A stretch of 64,000 nt of DNA from Hydractinia symbiolongicarpus (lineage: Eukaryota; Cnidaria; Hydrozoa; Anthoathecata; Hydractiniidae), in the NCBI RefSeq assembly GCF_029227915.1, contig NC_079884.1:3720001-3784000 (forward strand), in the 5' to 3' direction. The notes beneath the pieces were generated by a model. That model saw nothing but the letters and a program-made list of their open reading frames with translations, ran no database searches and was not told the DNA's origin. This document shows positions 24,001-36,000 of this stretch, piece by piece. The first letter of the stretch is position 1; every line of letters starts with the position of its first letter. The translations under genes and the position numbers were made by a program.

Positions 24001-27000
24001 TCGAAAAACGTGCCCAAATTTTTGGAAGTACAGTGGCCGACAGTTTGGTCCAGTGCGAACTAAAAGATTGGCCAAGGTTGAAGAAAAAAATCATGGATAT
24101 TTTTTTCGAGTATGAAGAGCAGAAACAACACCAATCTATGCCTACCAACCATCATGCTCGTATGTTCGCAGCTTCAACGTTTACTCCATACACCCCATCA
24201 TATCCCATGGCAAATACATATACTGGTATGCTGCAATCGCCACCTCTACCTTCTCAAAATCAGCCGTATTCACCCGCAAATTCATCCTGTTCGAACGATA
24301 CGTTTTGATACGTTACGTTATGGTTGGCAGACATTTTCTGGAGTAAAATAAATCAGAAAAATATATTAAACGTTCAGTAAATCTTATCATTTTTTATTTA
24401 TCCTCGCAAAAAATAAAATTAAATGTCAACTCTAGCGCAATGCCACTGCCAGCGTACAGCACCTTCCATTACGAAATACTCCGTGAACTCGTCTCTTATT
24501 GCTTTGGCTTGATTACTAGATCGATTGCCGTAAATGTCATTGGACAGTGAAAACCATGTGCCAGTAGGAGTATCTTCTCTCCAAGCACCTTCGATAATTT
24601 CACCACGCTCATTCTCTCGGTCGACAAGACCAATTGGTAGCTCAATTTTGCCCACAGAACTTTTGCTCCTCTGCCAGTTATGCAATGCCACTGTTGCCAT
24701 TGTGATGGTAGAAACCTTTTCTGGTTCTAAGTTTATAGGTCGACGAAAAATGCGCCACCGATTTGCCAATATCCCAAATCCGTTTTCAGAAATTCTTCTC
24801 TTTCGTGACAGTCGATAATTGAAGATGCGTTTGTTTACTGTCAGATTTTTTTGTGGATAAGGCTTCATCAGGTAATTCTTAAGAGGAAACGCATCATCTC
24901 CTGTTATCACATACGGCACTTTGTTGTTTCGACCTGGTAAATTGCAAACCTCTGGTAAATTTAGCGATCCACTGTCTAGCGCCTTCTTTAAATTACATTG
25001 GTCCCATATACCTCCATCAGAATTTCTACCGTTCGCTCCAACTTCCACATAAAGAAACTCATATTCTGGCCCGACAAGAGCCATGAGCACTACACTGTCT
25101 GTCCCTTTATAGTTTCGGTAATGAGACCCTGAATTTGGGGGCTGCTGAATGACGATATGCTTCCCATCGAGAGCACCTAATCCATTTGGGAAGTTCCAAC
25201 GCTCATTGAAATTTCTGGAGATATCTAGCCATTCCCCCTGTGTTTTCGGAGTTGAAAGGAAGGTTGGACCCAACCTCTTTATGATAGCTTCAGATACCTC
25301 CATAACAGCTGCTGAAATTCTTTTTCTTGACACTCTGAATTGAAATTCTAAAGACCTGAAAGTCTCACCAGTCGCTAAGTAACGTAGGGCCACGCAAACG
25401 AGCTCAGCTGGTGTGATAGAATTCCTCATATTTGTATCTTGTTTCTGCAAATCCTCAGAAAGAAGACCGACTAGGTATTCGAATTGAGCGTTATTCATAC
25501 GTATATACCCTCTACATTTCTTCTCATCGTTTTTTATTTCGTTGAAGATTGTATGAAAAGCGCCAAGACACTCTCTATTCCCAAGCCACGGTTGCACCCA
25601 GCAATTTCTTGGTGGTTCTTCACGATCTTCCTCTTCTTCTTCGTCCAACAAAAGTAAAGCTAAAATAACTTCTCTGTTTATTCCTGCCATATTTTAATCA
25701 CACATGAACTCAATAAAAAACTTAAGGATACGGTATACCCTTTGAGCATGATTTTTTAACTTCGATTTTCGAAATAATCTTGCAGCAAATAAGATGTGGC
25801 GCCACGAGAAACATTTTCATGCGCATGCTATGGGACATGTTGCATAGCACGCGCATGAAAATGTTCCTCGTGGCGCCTTAGCTTTATTTGCTGCAAGATT
25901 ATTTCGAAAATCGAAGTTAAAAAATCATGCTCAAAGGGTATACCGTATCCTTAAGTTTTTTATTGAGTTCATGTGTGATTAAAATATGGCAGGAATAAAC
26001 AGAGAAGTTATTTTAGCTTTACTTTTGTTGGACGAAGAAGAAGAGGAAGATCGTGAAGAACCACCAAGAAATTGCTGGGTGCAACCGTGGCTTGGGAATA
26101 GAGAGTGTCTTGGCGCTTTTCATACAATCTTCAACGAAATAAAAAACGATGAGAAGAAATGTAGAGGGTATATACGTATGAATAACGCTCAATTCGAATA
26201 CCTAGTCGGTCTTCTTTCTGAGGATTTGCAGAAACAAGATACAAATATGAGGAATTCTATCACACCAGCTGAGCTCGTTTGCGTGGCCCTACGTTACTTA
26301 GCGACTGGTGAGACTTTCAGGTCTTTAGAATTTCAATTCAGAGTGTCAAGAAAAAGAATTTCAGCAGCTGTTATGGAGGTATCTGAAGCTATCATAAAGA
26401 GGTTGGGTCCAACCTTCCTTTCAACTCCGAAAACACAGGGGGAATGGCTAGATATCTCCAGAAATTTCAATGAGCGTTGGAACTTCCCAAATGGATTAGG
26501 TGCTCTTGATGGGAAGCATATCGTCATTCAGCAGCCCCCAAATTCAGGGTCTCATTACCGAAACTATAAAGGGACAGACAGTGTAGTGCTCATGGCTCTT
26601 GTCGGGCCAGAATATGAGTTTCTTTATGTGGAAGTTGGAGCGAACGGTAGAAATTCTGATGGAGGTATATGGGACCAATGTAATTTAAAGAAGGCGCTAG
26701 ACAGTGGATCGCTAAATTTACCAGAGGTTTGCAATTTACCAGGTCGAAACAACAAAGTGCCGTATGTGATAACAGGAGATGATGCGTTTCCTCTTAAGAA
26801 TTACCTGATGAAGCCTTATCCACAAAAAAATCTGACAGTAAACAAACGCATCTTCAATTATCGACTGTCACGAAAGAGAAGAATTTCTGAAAACGGATTT
26901 GGGATATTGGCAAATCGGTGGCGCATTTTTCGTCGACCTATAAACTTAGAACCAGAAAAGGTTTCTACCATCACAATGGCAACAGTGGCATTGCATAACT

Positions 27001-30000
27001 GGCAGAGGAGCAAAAGTTCTGTGGGCAAAATTGAGCTACCAATTGGTCTTGTCGACCGAGAGAATGAGCGTGGTGAAATTATCGAAGGTGCTTGGAGAGA
27101 AGATACTCCTACTGGCACATGGTTTTCACTGTCCAATGACATTTACGGCAATCGATCTAGTAATCAAGCCAAAGCAATAAGAGACGAGTTCACGGAGTAT
27201 TTCGTAATGGAAGGTGCTGTACGCTGGCAGTGGCATTGCGCTAGAGTTGACATTTAATTTTATTTTTTGCGAGGATAAATAAAAAATGATAAGATTTACT
27301 GAACGTTTAATATATTTTTCTGATTTATTTTACTCCAGAAAATGTCTGCCAACCATAACGTAACGTATCAAAACGTATCGTTCGAACAGGATGAATTTGC
27401 GGGTGAATACGGCTGATTTTGAGAAGGTAGAGGTGGCGATTGCAGCATACCAGTATATGTATTTGCCATGGGATATGATGGGGTGTATGGAGTAAACGTT
27501 GAAGCTGCGAACATACGAGCATGATGGTTGGTAGGCATAGATTGGTGTTGTTTCTGCTCTTCATACTCGAAAAAAATATCCATGATTTTTTTCTTCAACC
27601 TTGGCCAATCTTTTAGTTCGCACTGGACCAAACTGTCGGCCACTGTACTTCCAAAAATTTGGGCACGTTTTTCGACAGCAGATTGCGCTTCGCATCCATA
27701 TGTAGAAGCTTGTTGCGGCCGGATTTCATGGTGATCAGCCCTTTGTGTGATGGAAGTTGTCAACGCTTTCCACAGTTCGGCTTTGGCACACTGCTCCTCC
27801 GTCATCTTCTTCTCCCGTCGTTTTTTAGGAGCAGGGGTACGTGGTTCATCCTCGTTCATTGTATCGACGGTCTCATCCATATCGCAAGTAATCTCAACGA
27901 AATCCATTTGATTATAATGGTCCCAGGTAGAAAAATATGCTTCGTTTACACCTGCACCAGAGGATCTTGATCCAATCTCCCTATTGCGCTCACTTCTATA
28001 CTTTGTCAATGCGTTATGCCATGACGTTTTGAGCTCGTTTACGGTATACTTCCCATCAAAACGCTCACTCAGTTTGACCATCAGAGCTTCGCGCAACACT
28101 CTGTCTCTATAATCTTGTAGAGTGTGGTTCCAAAGCGCGGGATTTTCACGATAAAAATCAATCAATTCTTCCAACTCGTCGGACGAAAGTTGCGCTTTTT
28201 TCTTTTCTTTTGTTAGATCAGTTACGATAAACTCCATTTGTTCATAAAACTTCCACTTTTTCGATGGAACTTCGCTTCCAGCATTACGTTTAACTTCACG
28301 GAGCATCGATGAACGAAGAGAATGGAATGCTTTTTCTAGAAAATCACAGCTATACGCCCCCTCAAATTCAGTGACAAGGTCTATTTTCGCAGCTTCTTTT
28401 TTGTCTTTATTTTTGTAATATATATTCCCACTGTCCCATAACGTTGGGTTCGCTTTATAAAAGTTTATTAAAGTAACTTTCTCCTCGTCTGATAGTTTTT
28501 TCTTTTCATCCGCCATTTTCGCTATTTTCTCACTAGCTACTCTTCACTTGCAGTTCAACTTCTCAAGAAAAAAACTTGTTTATATCTTTCTGTGATTTGA
28601 TTGGTCAATAAAATAATGCCTCAAATAATTTTGTAAAATATTTGTTGCAGAAGGTGGGGACACGTGCAACATTTGCTCCACAACAAATTTTTCAGCACAT
28701 TTTGTCCCCGGAGCACGGGAGCAAAATAGATTCAGATCTATTTTGTCCCCGAAGTTGTGGAGCAAAATGTTTGCTCCATGCAACATTTTTTTGCTGCATT
28801 GCAGTGAAAAATAGGCATGGGACACGAGTAATTTTTTTTATGCGCGTGCTATGCAGCAATGTTGCATAGCACGCGCATGAAAATGTTCCTCGTGGCGCCT
28901 TAGCTTAAGATGTGGCGCCACGAGAAACATTTTCATGCGCATGCTATGGGACATGTTGCATAGCACGCGCATGAAAATGTTCCTCGTGGCGCCTTAGCTT
29001 AACAGTTTCTGCCGTTGGGAATTTTTATGGAAAGAAATTTTTAGGTATCTTTTTCTCGTGATTGTGGGCCCTGTTTGCAAAGTTAGGTTCTAAAACATTT
29101 TGTAAAATAAATCACAAAAATAAATTTGGCGAAGGTATAAAATAAAAATATTTTAAATCATCGTTCTCAAAAAAATTTTAAAATGCAAATTAAGATAGAT
29201 ATTACAGATTCCGCCTTCGCTGGCGGAAATCAACAATAGTGCAGTATTTTTGTGAGCGCTCTAAATTGAAAAAATGTGTTTTGCATTTCGGATAAAAGAC
29301 CAGAAAAGTTTCTTTCGTCTGAATCGCAAAAATATCTTCCAATTTCTTCTCTTATTATGCCACATCTTTTTTTTGTTTTTTTAGATAATAATTTTTTAAC
29401 AAATTAATTTTAGAAACCTTGTTTCTTGGTAATATCTAATATAATAGTAGGCTACTTCTGTGTGTCTTTCTGTGACTTTTTGAAAGTGGAGTATTTCTAG
29501 AAAATGTTTTTTAGTAGATTGTTTACAGGCAGCATGTAAACAAATATCGCCAATTTTTTTGTATATTCACTGCGACGTCAGCAACTACATTTTTTCATTG
29601 TTCTAATGTATACATTTATATCCCACGACTTTAGAGTTTAAGTCTATCCACACTCCAAGCTTTGGGTTTGGAAATGAACGATCAAGTAATTGTGGCTGGA
29701 AAGGTATAGTTTAATTTAAAGATTTTAATTGTACCGTTTTTAAGGCAAAAATTAAAGCTGTTCTTACAACATTTAACTATATGATAAACAATAGCAATCA
29801 TGCTATTTTAAGCAATATTTTGCCATTGAAAAAGTGACTAAACATACCAGTATAACAGGTTGGTATGTTGAGATTTTGCGGTTCAACGGAGTTTGCATCT
29901 GGTCAGTGGGCAGGTATTGAGTTAAATGAACCAGTTGGTAAAAATGATGGTTCCATCGCAGGAGTAAAGTATTTTGACTGCAAACCGAAATATGGTATGT

Positions 30001-33000
30001 TATGAATTTTGAATTTATTTTTATTGAGTATAGATGATGTACTTGGTGAAATAAATTGAATAAAGAAAACATTAGGATAACTGCTAACATTGGCCCGTTC
30101 ATCCTATTAAGTTCAGTTGGCTCAAATGGGGAAAAATAGGCATTCTCCCCAATAGGTGGCTTTCACGATTTATCCCTGGAGACAATCTTTTGTAATTAGA
30201 AAAGGATCCTAGGAGAATTAATGTTATTGTGTTCTCTCCCTTCACTAACATTTTGTATGAAACAGTACTACTAGCAAAATGTATAAAGGCCGTCTTGAAA
30301 CATTTTAAATTGATTCTCTGCGTTTAAAAATTTAAAAATTGATGTCAGAAAAAGGTAACGAAAAAATTTAGATTAAGTAAGCGAAATTTGCCACATTCAT
30401 GAGAGTTTATGTCGCGAAATTCTTATTGGTTCTCAAAAGTTTATAAGCATTAAATAAAAAAATTCTTTTAATTTGCCAAAGTTAGTGTTTGTAGAAGTAA
30501 AATTGACTCTTCGCAAAAGTTCTTGTCCGGGAAATGCAAAAAATTTCGCAAATTTTCTCTGTTAAATGTTTTTTTAGGAATATTCGCACCGCTGACACGT
30601 GTAAACAAATACGATGGAACATTACCAGTTCCACTGGGAATTAATGGTTCACGAAACAGTTCAAGTAAGTTCCTCTTTTCTTTGGGAGATATCTCAATGT
30701 GTATAAATGCTGTTTCAAGATGCTTCTGTTTATACTGATAACCTTCTTTCTTATTTTAGTAGCATCTTCTGCAGATTCAAATAGGCCAAACTTAGAAGTA
30801 AGTGCATCAATGGAGAGACGGAGAAAGATTTCTAAGAGTTTAGCGTAACTAATTTAAGCTTAACCGAAATTCGAAAGTTTGTTTTTGATGGGAACTTCAG
30901 AAAAAGAAGCGCCAAAACTCTTTTCACATTTCTAACTATAATAATTAAGTCGAAATAATTATTTTTTAATTTGAGTTAAGGTGCATGAAATTTCCACCTT
31001 ACTTAACAATACTTGTCATACCTTATTTTGCTCCAAACCTTATAGATAGGTGAAAAAGTGGTTGTTGCTGGTCAGAAGATTGGTATTGTACAATTTGTTG
31101 GTCCAACCAAGTTTGCATCGGGGTATGTGTACTACTGCATAGTCATGAACCTTCCTAAAGCGGATATATGTGCAAAAGTGTCCCCTTTATGCAAACAGAG
31201 AGATTTTTCTAGAGATATGTTTTTAATTATTTGACGTAAAATTAAACAATCCCGAATGTTAGTGTCCGTTATACAGATGTTACGGCTTCAGGCCATATTC
31301 ACAGATTTCACAGCAGCTGTTATCAGATAGGCGATTTATTGTTAACCTTTAACAGCCATTTTTTCAAAAATCAGGACGCACAAAGATGTGATATGGCCAA
31401 ATGGTGACTAACAGAGAAAATTCCCTTCTTAGAATTTGGGTTGGTGTTGAGCTCGATCAAGCGGCAGGGAAAAACGACGGAGCGGTATCTGGTGTTCGAT
31501 ATTTTGAGTGTAGTCCGAAACATGGAGTGTTTGCGCCGTTGAATAAAGTTAAGAGGTGGGAAATAAGATTTTCTTTTGTAGTTAAAACAGTTTATTCATT
31601 CTGAGTTTTCAAATTATAATAATGCGCAAAATGGTACAATTTTTATGCGCAAAACATGCACGATAACTAGTACTGGAAAAAATGAAATTATGATTCTAAC
31701 AGCAGACGTGTTTTTCAATTTCAGAATTTATGGTGAAGAAGAATCGTTTCACGATACTGTCAGTAAGTGAGACATTTCTTTTAACAAGGCCTCTTCACAA
31801 TCCTTGCATTACACATCATGTTAAAGGATTTACAGGTTTTTTCATACCATACAATCTATTTAAATTGCGAGTTTCCCTTACTAACATTAAAAATATTTAC
31901 AATAATCTTTTTTAAGAAATAAAAAATATTGCGTTTCATTCTTTGAGAAAGGCTAAACAACCATCCCGGGGACAAACGGGATAATTCTTGCATATTTCAA
32001 TTGTAAGAAAAACACATTTCAGCAAATTTTCCCATGCCGACAAACGTGCTGTTCAGCCTCTATAGGAAGCATTTTTATAATTGAAAAATATAATGTATCA
32101 TAGAAAGTAAAATCACAGTGAACATTTACCGTAGGATTTTGGATTATAATTTGGATTAGCATATATTGGTTAGCATAAAACATTTTTTTTTAAAAAATGC
32201 ATTGAACTTGCTGTCATCAGAATATTTTTATAGCTGGACTAGCGATTTGACTAATGGTTGAACTAGTCATTTAACAATATAGTGACAACTAGTGACTCAT
32301 CTTTTGTTTATAGATAATGACACTGCAGAACGCTTGTTGAATGACGAGAACGTTACACCTGAACCTGTACAGACCAAATCAACTGAAATTTCTAGTGGCA
32401 CACAAAACAGTGTTAAGAAGTCCACAAACAGTAAGTGTGATTGGCGTCTGCGGATATTTATAAATTTATAAAATATTTATGAAGCACATCACATGGAAAA
32501 AGTTGGGTGGGGGGTTTGGGCACAGGGGTGGTCATAGGGGTGTGTTGTGAGGGAGGTTGTTTGGCTATGTACATGCCTGCATTTTGACTCCAAATCTTAA
32601 GCCTTGTCTTGGCAAATTGACTTGTTTATTCATCTTTTGCTATGAGTACGGTCTTAGTGGTGTTATTAAAACGCGGTACGGTAACTCTCTTTCCAAGCAC
32701 TTTTTTCGTTGTATAAGTATAAGATATATGCAACTTCTGTGCTTATAATAAAAAGTGTTGTTTCGTAGAATTTGATGATAAGGTGTTTATAAAATGCATA
32801 GGTTCGTCCGTAATGTGTCGAATTTTAGCGTCTTGAAAATGTGGCAAATTTAGCGTGTTTTGTTGAAATATCAATTTTAAACTATTTTAATCTTTTAAAG
32901 TAAATCAACTGCAAATTTAAAATATTTAAAAAAATTTAAAATTAACTACAAGCCAAATTTGCCATTTTAAACAATCTCCATATAAATTCACAAAAAAAAA

Positions 33001-36000
33001 AAGGTGGATTTATATGGAGTTTTTTTTCAAATCTCTAAATTCATACCCAGAGAGAATTTAACATTCATGAGGACTCGTGGCTCTATGAGACTTTATAATG
33101 ATAAGGGATGGCGTTAATTTTTAAATAGGTTGTAAGTGGTTTGTCAATAAGAATTTAACTGTCAACATGGATAAGCTAAAATCAGTGAAAAAAAGGTGCC
33201 GCCTGAGCGCAAATTTTGATTTCCATCGCCACAAGTAGTAATTTGACTGTTTCTATCTTAACATTTAAACAATTGGACTTGTCAAAGTTCACTTGTCAAT
33301 GTTTACAACGGAATAAGGATTTTGAACTTGGCTTATTTGGTTACATTTTAAACCCTTAAACGTGCTAATTGTTTCTAACTTTAGTATGACTCCTTTTCGC
33401 GATATTTCGGCACTTCATGGGACCTGGCGTGGATTATCTATATTATAATGCCCGTATACGTCTGTCTGTCTGTCTGACTGTCTGTCTGTCTGTCAGTCTG
33501 TCTGTCACGCAAAATGGTCGCAATAGCGAGAAGCACGCAATGCGGTATAAAAAGGACGGGCGAACCCGTGGATTTTCCACGGGCTAACGACTAGTTAGTA
33601 AAATTTAGCCTAGTTTTATTTGTCTTCTTTGTCGTAAATAATTATGTCGAATGCGTTTCTGTTAAATTAACGTTTTCATCTTTCCATTCTTCTTCGTCAT
33701 CTTCATCGTCATCATTCGCTTCAACTTTATTGTCAAAGTGCTTTCTTATTTCCTCTGTTATTGACTGGAAAGTTGATCGTTCAGTATCATCATTTGATTC
33801 CAGACGAGGCGAAATATCCTTGTTTTCAAAAATGATCACGTTTCGAAGAACACATTTTTTTGTCTGTAAAAGAGTTGAATTTTTATCTTGGCAAGGATTT
33901 ATTTATTTTGACGATGGATGAAAAAAATTAAATTTGGCGAGCACTTAACTTGGCTATTTCAGACCAAAATCTTCACTTTTATTTTAGGCAATACTAAAAT
34001 CCCTCATGCAAACATAAATAGAAACATTTTACTCCATTCTGCTTCAAGTACGCCCCGTTCTGCTTCAAGTACGCCCCAACAGAAGAAACGGACCAGGTAC
34101 AGATATATGTATATATATATATTTTACTTCTTTCGAAAGCTCATCATTTTTATTTTGGTTCCCTCTTTAAATTTAAGATTGGATACAACATTGGGCGCTC
34201 AAATTAATTTTACTTTGAAAAACGTAAGTTGATTTTGTGTCATTCAATGTGCTCAAATCGCATGCGCCATGGCAACAGGTAATTTTGACTGTTTACTTGT
34301 GTGCCCTTGGAGAATAAGGTTTAAATGTGACCTGGTCCCAGGGACTTATTTTACGCGACTTTTGAGTGAGAGAATGAGATGATTTTATATTGTTCTGTGT
34401 TCTTTTGGCAACGGGCAACCTTGCATCTCTGTTTACTTGTTTACCATTGTCGCGTTATGCTCATGGATTTAATTCACGTAATTTTTGCATGTTTCGGTTA
34501 TTTTCGCGAAATTTCAAAAAAAGTGATACCCAGCACTTATATAATATTGATGTGTATTTTCAGCCGTTTTTATTTTGTGTCCCTTACAGAAAAAATCCTG
34601 AAACGGTATAAATTGAGAAAAATATGTTGTCAACCTCATTTTTTTATGGAAATTTTATTCTCGTGAAAAATGTAAAGGCTTGCGAAAATTTATTCACGAA
34701 AAATTGTTTTTTTATCTAACAATTTACCCCATATAATTAATCCCCTAAAGATTTTGAATGGCAAGGTTGTGGCAATGTTCGTAAAACGTTTTATTGTTGA
34801 CAGGGTATGAGCGTGTACGCCAATAACGAACTTGGTATCGTTCGTTTCATTGGTCGTGTCGAGTTTTCTGACGGGATATGGCTTGGCGTCGAACTACGAA
34901 AACCTAGTACGTATATGTTCCTTGTAATTATAAACACATCCTTAATTTGTGTTAACTGCACACATCAAATAGATATCTTTCGCCCAACTTCAGTGCGAAA
35001 AAACAATGTAGAGTTTGCATGGATGAAGAAAAGAGAGAGAGTTGGAGTGTGTTTTTTAAAAACAAAAAAAATGCATGTTGACTATATTTCTTTCTGTTTA
35101 TACCTTTCATTTTTACTTTTCATTCTAGAATTAATTTAATGTTAATGTTCTGCATAGCTGTTTGACTGTATAATTTAAGATGCTACACGAATATACCATC
35201 GTCTTTTAAAATGTTCAAAAAATTGTTGGGATAAATGCTTAATTTCAAAGATCATACCCAAGCAATCATTTACGTTGTTTTAAGACATACCCACCACGCA
35301 TTTTGAACTTGTCAAAGTTCACAAATTATGTTCACACCAGACTACTGCACCTAGCGCAATTTTTAACGCTTCTTACCGTCCCCACACATCGCGAAGGATT
35401 GGACGGGAGATGCTGTTTTGCCATTTTGAGCAATGGCCAAAAAGCTGCCATTTTTAAGTTTATGTACAGGATTGTAAAAGCCTGGTTGTGTAAACGGTGC
35501 ATGAAATATACCACCTCTTCCAAGCAACGAATCAGGCGCATATAATGTTTGGGTGACTAAGTAATCTTCAATTTCTATTTTTAGATGGAAAAAACGATGG
35601 TACTGTGGAAAATAAAAAGTATTTTACTTGGTAAGTTTGATGATAGATAATGTTTTGATTGGAAGTTTAGCACGATAAAACACCAGGGAGTGTGAAAATG
35701 AGACAAAAATGTTTATTTGTGAGGTAATAAACTTTGCGTTTTTTGCTTTAACGTGTTTTACGGAAGATATATTCGCGTAAATATATCGCGAAAGTTTTTC
35801 TTAAATTATCTTACTCGGACATTTACGAAATCAGCTTTGTTTTACAAATTGTTTAGCCCACTGGTGCGTCACTTTTTCTAAATCCTTTTTTTTGAACATT
35901 ACCAATTTGTGCGATTCAACTTGTTTATTTTTAGTAAACCTAACCACGGTCTCATGGTACGTCCAAGTCGAGCTACATGTCGTGGTATAAACTGTGCACA

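Larger units (their letters stand above)
22771..28905. mobile_element. Palindromic PIF/Harbinger dimer, 6,135 bp
   Basis: The arms 22771..25792 and 25884..28905 are inverted copies with no length difference; all four gene boundaries mirror about position 25838. The only mismatch I found is 23155 against 28521. The 91-bp spacer (25793..25883) is an imperfect hairpin. Each arm carries a MADF-BESS gene and a HARBI1-type gene in convergent orientation, so the two nuclease genes diverge from the centre. The left half plus spacer (22771..25883, 3,113 bp) is by itself a plausible complete unit: its two ends share the inverted terminus AGCTAAGGCGCCACGAGG and match for about 47 bp. It lies in the CLIP intron between 22608 and 29635. 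Confidence 0.88.

Noticed and set aside
33470-33510. CRISPR-like short repeats
   Set aside because: A simple TCTG microsatellite in a eukaryotic Helitron derivative; no spacers.
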